NCBI RefSeq assembly: GCF_016808335.1
Contig: NC_053139.1
Coordinates: 15,053,819-15,117,818, forward strand
Direction of reading: 5' to 3'
Source: Panicum virgatum
Taxonomy: Eukaryota > Streptophyta > Magnoliopsida > Poales > Poaceae
DNA length: 64,000 bases
A model generated the notes under the pieces. That model did not search any database. It saw nothing but the letters and a program-made list of their open reading frames with translations, and was not told where the DNA came from. This document shows, in pieces, positions 57,404 through 64,000 of this stretch; positions within the stretch are counted from its first letter, which is position 1; every line of letters begins with the position of its first letter. A program made the position numbers and the translations under genes.

Positions 57404-57597
57404 CACAGGCTGCGCAGTAGGCAATCAGAGAGGCCCATCTAAGCCCACAGTACGAACTCGCCTATTCCCCTTCACCATCCATCGACCATCGTCTTTCTCG
57501 TCTCCTCGATGCAGATTGAGCTCTTCTCAGGCTTCTTCGCCCCGGGGGCAAGCTGAACTGCTGCTGCCCACGTTCCCCGCCTGGGATTGGCAGTGGC

Positions 57598-58541
57598 CAG
57601 GGCCGGTCCTGAGATTTTCGGGGCCCGGGGCGAACTTAAAATTCGGGGGCTCTTACACTAAGATTGACAATATTATTATCTATATATATAATAAAGTATT
57701 TATTAGTAAACACTAAAGATGCATATTGTTATCGTTTATGTTAATTTTTGGCAATACCGTGATCATTTGTGTTAATATTAGCGGTCATCTGGATTTTTTA
57801 AGTGCTTCTATTATTTTAATCTTGTTGGTGTCTCTTTTGGTGATTTTAGAACTCATCCCCCACTATCTGCTCACTTTCTACTAATCTAATGCATCTTTTC
57901 TAGATAATTTCACCGTGCTTATTTTTTTAAAAAATATTTAGTAATAAAAATCTAGTGCAAAGCTACAAAGTTAATCAAGTCAATAAAATATTTATATCAC
58001 CCATTACAACTCTCGTATCCCGGTATCTTCGACCTATAAGGCCGGTCTCAATGGGAGTGTCATGAAGAGTTTGATGACATTAAATATTATTAATTTTGCT
58101 GACATAGCAAGGAAAGAAAAGGATAGAATTTCATGAGATGTGAGGAGAGTTTCATCACCATGAAACTCATCTGACACAATTACCTAGTTCACAGTTTAAG
58201 TATCCGCGCCCATAAAACTTCCACTAAGATTGGCCTGACCAATCTCTAACCAATGTCCAATCGACTGGCCGCCTTAGCACGCTAGCAGATTTTTAGGTGG
58301 ATTAGCTAGCACTAGCAGGCTGCTAATGGGTGCAGAGGTCAATAAACAAGGGGGAGTGAGAGAGAGAGATTCATTTTGATGTGGAATCTCGCACTCGCAG
58401 TGTTCGTGTGCTCGTTCGATTGATGTTGTAGTATTGTGTACTTGTATCATACGTATACAGGAGTACATGCATATAGGAGGGGCCCCTCGGTCTCGGGGGC
58501 CCGGGGCGGCCGCCCCTCTCGCCCCCCCCGGGCCGGGGCTG
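57598..58541. mobile_element. hAT-type non-autonomous element, 8-bp TSD
   Basis: The element begins CAGGGCCGGTCCTGAG; the reverse complement of its right end begins CAGCCCCGGCCCGG. It is flanked by GCAGTGGC (57590-57597) and GCGGTGGC (58542-58549), an 8-bp duplication with one mismatch as expected of hAT. Further inside, GGGGCCCGGGGC recurs near both ends. No transposase remains. Confidence 0.72.
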
Positions 58542-59169
58542 GCGGTGGCGGTGGCGGAGCTTGGCCGTAAGGCTGCACCCTATCTCCTCACGCCCCGGCT
58601 GCATCATCTATAGTTCTGAATTCCATGCCAACTTTAAGTAACAAACTAGGCAGCAACCCCTCCCTACAAGCAATAGGCAGGTGATAATTTGAACAACTAT
58701 AATCTATTTGATCTCATGGGGAAGAAGCAGCAACAATGTCATTACACACCTATTTTCTTCCATCTCAGATGTGCAGATTTCGTTTTGTTGAAAGTAAATA
58801 GAAGTTTCACTCAACCAGTTCCAACACAATCTAATGAGGGACGAGCAAAGAGACTCAATTAGAACACCACCATTGCAATATGAACACACAGGAAGAGAAA
58901 GGAGTGCCGATTACATACCTCTTCTTCTATCAGGATGAACGACCACTGGCAGAATTTTCGAAAAAAAAACAACCACGAGCACCAGGGGATCGCTACCTCA
59001 CGGCTCGCCCTCGGCACCAGAGGGTTGCCATCTCGCGGCTCGCTGTAGCGCCAAAAGGATGAGCTCCCGTGCCAAAACAGCAACCATTGGCGCCAAAAAG
59101 CCGAGCAGATCGTCGTTCATTGGCGAAGGCTGTAGTTTTATTGGGCTACAGCCCAGCACGCGGCCCGCG

Positions 59170-59272
59170 AGAGGAGTTTTGACGCGCTGCTGTTGAATCG
59201 CAGCCGGAGGGCGCAGATGAGTCGACTGCCGTCTGCAATCGAAGACCGCGACTGCAGGCGATCTGAATCCCA
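59170..59272. repeat. Right arm of a long-spaced inverted repeat
   Basis: Reverse-complement partner of 57303-57403; shared blocks include GGAGTTTTGACGCGCTGCTG and GATCTGAATC. The pair may be the ends of a larger composite element, but no target duplication was found. Confidence 0.8.
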
Positions 59273-60130
59273 ACACCTGCGCCCTTTTCTGTAACGACGT
59301 GGTGGGATTAAACTTTTGTCTAATTCATGTTTGGGGATTGCTCACCGCACCTGCCACGCGGTGAGGGGATTAAACTTGAGAGTTGGACACGTTGCCTGTT
59401 TGTCTATGTGCGTGTGACGGCGTGAGCACCTCCGTGCCTATGCGTGCTGCTGTGCGGGTCAGCAGGTGGGCTGCACAGCGTGCCTCTGCTCGGCTGCGGT
59501 GGGCCGTATGGTCTTGTAGGCCAGGAACATGCATGATGAAGCTACATAAAAGGTAGATTTAACCTCTTTATCATTTCTTTTACTTTTATATCATATTTTA
59601 TTTTTTTTCTCAATAATTCTCCCCTTTTCTTTATTCAAGTAGTTTATAACAGTTGTAACGTGTGAGAACTAATGCCTTGTCATGTGAACTTTATTGTGAT
59701 GTTAATTTATTTACTTATTTTTAAACTATGGTCCTATTTGCATCTATATTATATACGGTTGTAACTATTGTGTTGATTCAAACTTTTGAAGTGGTTATGC
59801 GATTTCTTATTCCCGTTTTTAAGTATCAATTCCCGACCGCTGTCAACATGCTTCCGATCGATTTGTACCGTTACCGATATCCCGCATAACCGATTTTGTT
59901 TTCCCAACCAATTTTCCTGTTTCCGTTTCCATTTTCGAATAAAAATATAAAAATGAAAATGGTTAGAGTCTTTTCCCGACCGATCATGATGGTTTTCATC
60001 CCTATCTATATATATGTCTCACCCCGGGTCATTTGAGATTGCTGGAGCCCAGATAAGCTACACACACAATGAAGAACACCTCCAAGCCATCATAGTGCTA
60101 ATTGATTAAATCCTTAGGCCTTAGCACATC
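59273..60130. other. Intergenic, no gene seen
   Basis: AT-rich DNA with no recognisable coding region. From about 60020 it contains GGGTCATTTGAGATTGCTGG, shared in reverse orientation with 37040-37060. Confidence 0.4.
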
Positions 60131-60722
60131 TTTGAGAGTGTTAGTGCTAGGTTAGCTCTTGTGAGAGTGAGAGAGTAAGGTGTTGATGCCTTGTGTACTA
60201 GTTCTAGAGTGAACCAAACTTGTATCTCGGTGAGACGGCCTCTTGGAGTCTGGGAGACTCATCGGCAAGTATGAAATGCGGAAACACAAAGGAGCAGGTT
60301 AGGGAAATGCAAACTCTGTACGCCGATTTTTTTCCTTGGCATCGGTGGGCTAAAGCCCCCCTAGTTCACATTGGAGCTCCACCAAGGTACGCTCCCGGTC
60401 ACCAAGTCTCTTCCAGTCAAGAGCTGGCTTGGTCTCGCCACTAAGGCTCACCCACATAGATGAAGACCATGCCACAAAGGCAATGCCCACCACCTCTTGC
60501 ACTGATCATCTTGACACCGTCTTCAGAACGAAGCATCCCACCAAGGAGGGGCCTTCTGATCCTCCGCACATAGACGTCGTCAGCGCTCCACACCAAGTCG
60601 AAGGGTCGATGACTTGCAAGTGAGCCACCAAGACTGTGGTTCACTAAAGAACCAAACACAAGTCAACAACACCTTGCTCGCTCACTCTCTCTAGGTCTAA
60701 CCTAATACCAACACTCTTGAAG
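60131..60722. repeat. Inverted-repeat (foldback) structure
   Basis: The arm at 60131-60216 (TTTGAGAGTGTTAGTGCTAG through GTTCTAGAGTGAACC) is matched in reverse complement by 60639-60722, at roughly 80 percent identity by eye. The 420-bp loop shares blocks such as CTCCACACCAAGTCGAAGG with the repeat at 36540-36970. Confidence 0.8.
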
Positions 60723-61558
60723 CATGTGCTATGATGAGTGTCGGTTTTATTTAGTGCTGAAGATTTTGTTCCTCTCACTCTTCTGCTGCTTGAAATGCTC
60801 TCTTGGTAATCAAACTACGCTTGCACTGACACCTTCTTCAGTAGTGTCGAATCATCGGTGCTGATGGAACCTTTGCCCATAACCTGTGCAAGTCACCAGA
60901 CCAATTGGGAATTGCAATGACACTTATCTTCAGTGTTGGTTCATTCGGCGCTACTGAGTTTATTTGCACTTGGTCACCGTAGCAATTCTGAGTTACACTG
61001 AGGCATTCATATTTGACACCGTCGATTATCCAAGGCCCTGATTCAAGCTGATCTCATCCAAATCGACACTTTAAGTTCGTCCTTTGTTTTCTGCTTTGCT
61101 AGGGCTTATGCTTCACTCATGGGACCTAAGATTATGTTATCACTCAATCACCAAAATCACAATAATGATCTTAATAGGGCTATATTCCTTACAACATCTC
61201 TCAGCATCCAGGATGTGCTTCGATCCTTCAGGGATGAATTCCACATCTGGATTTTAGCGGGGACCAAGGAGCTAAAACTCCACAGCCAGGGAAGGGTCGA
61301 CGGGTTCACTGTTACTCTCTCCATCCTGAAATGTAAAATACTGGAGAGTTCAATATTTGTACCCGAATATAAGGCATTCTAGGAGTTTTTGACAAGTATT
61401 AAAGAAAATCAGTTAATTCTCCATGGCTCTTAGTTGAATACTTACCTTTTATTCCTTCCCTCGCTGCTTAATCTTAGAAACAATTTTAATTACAGCCGGT
61501 AAACTAAGAGCTCCGAGAGGGCACATGCATCTTTTATTCTCTTTTTTAATTTATTCTA
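60723..61558. other. Intergenic, no gene seen
   Basis: Mixed repeat-like DNA continuing from the inverted repeat. A plus-strand frame of 87 codons at 61119-61382 has no recognisable motif, and I do not accept it as a gene. Confidence 0.4.
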
Positions 61559-61570
61559 AAATTGCTACGC

Positions 61571-61820
61571 TTGCCAAAGGTTCCTAAACAGAGCGGTCAA
61601 GGCTCTCCGGCGGCACCCCACAGGTCCTGGGTTCGAATCCCGGCTGGGACGAAGTTTCTTCGGCAGGTTAAAAAATCCCATTCGCTGTCCTCGCCGTGAG
61701 GCATGGCCCTCTCGGGCATGGGCCAGGGTTCGGGGGGTTTCTTGACCGGATAAGCCGGTTGGCTTCCTCTTAATGAAAAACGGTGGGGTCCGTTTCAACC
61801 TCCGGTCACGTATTTTTTTT
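61571..61820 (+). mobile_element. tRNA-derived SINE with target duplication
   Basis: A 250-bp element with a tRNA-like 5' part that includes a clear B-box GGTTCGAATCC (about 61630) and an A-box-like stretch around AGAGCGGTCAAGG. It ends in a T run (61813-61820). It is flanked by AAATTGCTACGC (61559-61570) and AAATTGCTATGC (61821-61832), a 12-bp duplication with one mismatch, as made by LINE-type retrotransposition. The T-tailed 3' end fits the grass SINE style. The exact family name cannot be given. Confidence 0.82.
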
Positions 61821-61832
61821 AAATTGCTATGC

Positions 61833-62406
61833 GTTCTATTGTAGGACAAAGGGAGTAGTTTCATGTAATAGTCTGTTTTTTTACCAGCACCCCACCTGTG
61901 GTCCTAGGTGGTGTGGTGTTTTTATCGGACCTTCCATCTTTTTTTAATACAAAGATATATAGCTCTCCTATGTGCTCGAGGGAAAAAAATATATCTATAG
62001 GACGTGACCGTTATTAGTGGCTTATAGATATACAGATTTGTCACGATCTTGTGATGCAGGCATATCTGGTCTGTCTACATTATTTAACCAGTTTATAGTC
62101 AGTAGGCCAATAATTAATGTGTACATATCATCCTTTGCTGGCCATATCCCACCTAGATATGCAACGCGGGTATAGGCATATAGCACAATTTCACACCAAT
62201 ATATATCCATATTCCTAATAAAGGCTCCACATTAATTATGACGATTTGTGAATCCTCTATATGAGAATACTATAAATGGAATGAAGTTATTTGTACAACA
62301 GGAAACTACTAGCTTGGGAAGCAATTAATTTCATGCCAACTCATAGCTAAACCATGGTTGGACTCACATCTATCCCCAGCAAAAGTTTGAAAACCATGGT
62401 TTCCTC
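61833..62406. other. Intergenic, upstream of the last gene
   Basis: AT-rich DNA, no coding region recognised. The last 100 bp are the likely promoter of the gene starting at 62500. Confidence 0.4.
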
Positions 62407-62416
62407 CATCTAGCGT
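62407..62416 (+). promoter_or_regulatory. Likely TATA box of the rightmost gene
   Basis: GCATATAAATC lies about 90 bp upstream of the inferred ATG at 62500, which leaves a leader of about 60 bp. Composition and spacing fit a plant TATA box. Confidence 0.5.
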
Positions 62417-62499
62417 TGCATATAAATCTTGCACCAGCGTTGTGTTCTCAGCATAACAATTCCGCTGCCTCTCATTCCCAAGCCAAGCCCAGAGAGAGA

Positions 62500-63485
62500 A
62501 ATGGAGGGAGCCCCCTCATCGGGTCCTCACTACCACTACTCCCTAACTCCAAGTGATAGTTCAGAGGATAGTAAGAGAACAATGAGTCCAAATCTTATGA
62601 TCCCAAATCTTGGTTACGACGACCAACAGGAAGTGGATTCTGGTAGGGTTGTGTTTCCTGTGGGAGAAGATGGAACCTCTGATAGTGAAAGAACTGTTAG
62701 TTTGGGGGGAATTTCATGTGATGGACATGGTGATGTCATGGAGGTAGATTCAGGATATCGCAATCCAGGAGATCCAGATACAAGATCCAACGCAGTGGTC
62801 AGTATGTTACTAGTTCTCATTTTTTTTAAAGTAATACTGTCGCTGTCCCCTTGAATTTTGTTTTAGTCTTTTTACTTCAAACTCTATGTATATATGTTTT
62901 CTTTAGTTTCTGCAGAAAAATGAAAAAAACACATGGATGAAAACTGACAAGGGCAAATCAGTTGACCCTGGTAATCGCCAGCAAGTTATAATAAAAGGGA
63001 AAAGAGGCCTTTTAAAGATGATGCTACCAGTGAACAAGATACTCAGGGGCACTACTGGTGATGGCAAGATTCCGCTGACAGACACAAAGGTGCCAGAGAT
63101 AATCTCATGTTATTGTAATAATTAGGTGCCACGCTTACATATTGGCTGTTCATGAGATAGCTTGAATCATGCATGACTAGACTTTCTTTCATAGTGAATA
63201 TTGGCTGTCCATTTGCTTTAATTTATTTAGGTTTATTTTTATCAAGTGATTTAGACACCTTGTCTGCACATTTCATTTCTCCATTGATGAATTATCCAAT
63301 CTTACTTTGACCATAAGTTGATTTTTTGTAAATAGATGGTGGTATCTCGACCCCGGGTGCAAAAGCTAAGGGAGCACGTACCTCTCCCCCAGTGGCTGAA
63401 GGATTACAAATCGGATGTTGCCGACTCAGATGGGTGGCAGCTTGAGCAAGTATTTCGAGCAGATTCTTATGGGAGGAAAGACAAG
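62500..63485 (+). CDS. Unidentified protein, 5' part, possible MBD-like motif
   Basis: Three coding exons are inferred: 62500-62797, 62916-63089 and 63336-63485. They are joined by GT..AG introns with compatible phases; later exons lie beyond the window. The start is the ATG of MEGAPSSGPHYHYSL, because it follows a plausible TATA box and short leader; the same frame is open further upstream to an ATG at 62429. Exon 1 is Ser/Asp-rich and disordered. Exon 2 is basic (IIKGKRGLLKMMLP). Exon 3 has REHVPLPQWLKDYKSD followed by DGWQLEQVFRADSYGRKDK. The last part resembles the first strands of a methyl-CpG-binding domain (GW..E..R..GR.DK), but the next exon is needed to decide. No function is assigned. 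Confidence 0.55.
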
Positions 63486-64000
63486 GTCAGTATGCTATTA
63501 CTGTTGTTGTGTGTTAAAAAAAAGCTAATCATGTTCCAGTTCCCTTTAACTTTATATTACTAGATGGTAATTTTTCAATGCTTGCATGACACAGTAAGTT
63601 ACATAAGAAGCATAGTTATTGCATATTTCAGAGAGTTCGATTTACATGATGGAGTTAGTGTCATATTCAACGATGTAGTTTGTTCATTTACCTTAGGTCG
63701 ACAAATAATAATAATAATGTATAATCCACCTTATTTCAGCAGTTATTTCTTTGTGTAGTTAGTTCCATTTATTATTTTTTTGCTAGTAATTAAATTTATG
63801 GTTACAGCCACACTGACTGTCATCATAATTTCACTTAGTTTAATACCCTTGATGAAGAAATATATTGCAGAGGAGGTTGTCAGACCATTTCTGCTAATTT
63901 AGAGAATATGGCTAATAGCCATGATGCTTTTTGCCCTGTGTGATAAAATTGTCCTGCACTCTACTCATACATAGCCAATGTACGAGATATCATACAGGAT
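63486..64000 (+). other. Intron of the rightmost gene, to the window edge
   Basis: The region starts with a consensus donor (AAG|GTCAGT). It contains no segment that continues the protein in phase; the candidate acceptor near 63871 leads to an early stop. The next exon is therefore probably outside the window. Confidence 0.45.

Noticed and set aside
61600..61660. A functional tRNA gene around GGTTCGAATCCCGG
   Set aside because: No complete cloverleaf can be drawn; the segment continues into a SINE body with a T tail and target duplication.
1..64000. CRISPR arrays, operons or bacterial/phage systems
   Set aside because: No regular short repeats with unique spacers and no prokaryotic gene organisation; the sequence is plainly plant nuclear DNA.

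Overview
The window is nuclear DNA from a flowering plant, almost certainly a grass (Poaceae). The evidence is GC-rich first exons over AT-rich introns, plant-type multi-exon genes, and abundant grass-type small transposons (Stowaway elements with CTCCCTCYG ends and TA target sites; PIF/Harbinger elements with GGC/GGGC ends and TTA/TAA target sites). I cannot name the species. No bacterial operon, CRISPR array or true tRNA/rRNA gene is visible.

Seven protein-coding genes are supported, most with exon phases that close exactly. Left to right: the 3' end of a BPI/LBP-family lipid-binding protein (75-906, +); a PHD-finger plus BAH-like chromatin protein (2494-8509, +) whose frame is broken twice by single-base differences that cancel; LIP5/VTA1, the activator of the SKD1/VPS4 ATPase (20335-24311, -); a MAP65 microtubule-bundling protein (30377-33630, +); the dual-specificity phosphatase IBR5 (38771-42088, +); the chloroplast trigger-factor-like chaperone TIG (43219-54540, -), tail-to-tail with IBR5; and the 5' part of an unidentified gene with a possible MBD-like motif (62500 to the right edge, +). 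These are separate housekeeping or signalling genes (endosomal sorting, cytoskeleton, hormone signalling, plastid proteostasis, chromatin) and do not form one pathway.

Between and inside the genes lies a layered set of transposons, many with target-site duplications (TSDs) that can be read directly. They include a 673-bp foldback Mutator-like element (9-bp TSD); a 3.7-kb TG...CA insertion with a 5-bp TSD, probably a very long solo LTR, nested in another terminal-inverted-repeat (TIR) element; an old Copia retrotransposon (6,668 bp, TSD AAAAT) in antisense orientation inside intron 6 of TIG and itself carrying two younger insertions; a hAT-type element; several Harbinger and Stowaway elements; a tRNA-derived SINE; and a hAT transposase relic. 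A small region at 18.4-18.9 kb joins histone H1-like and arogenate-dehydrogenase-like fragments, as expected of captured gene pieces.

The regions 9-20 kb, 24.7-29 kb, 34-38.3 kb and 55-62 kb hold no gene I can support. I found no convincing novel biological system. The best leads are the broken but compensated PHD gene, the nested insertions in TIG, the foldback element, the H1/dehydrogenase chimera, the duplicated 3' end of IBR5 and the 44-base C run at the LIP5 promoter.
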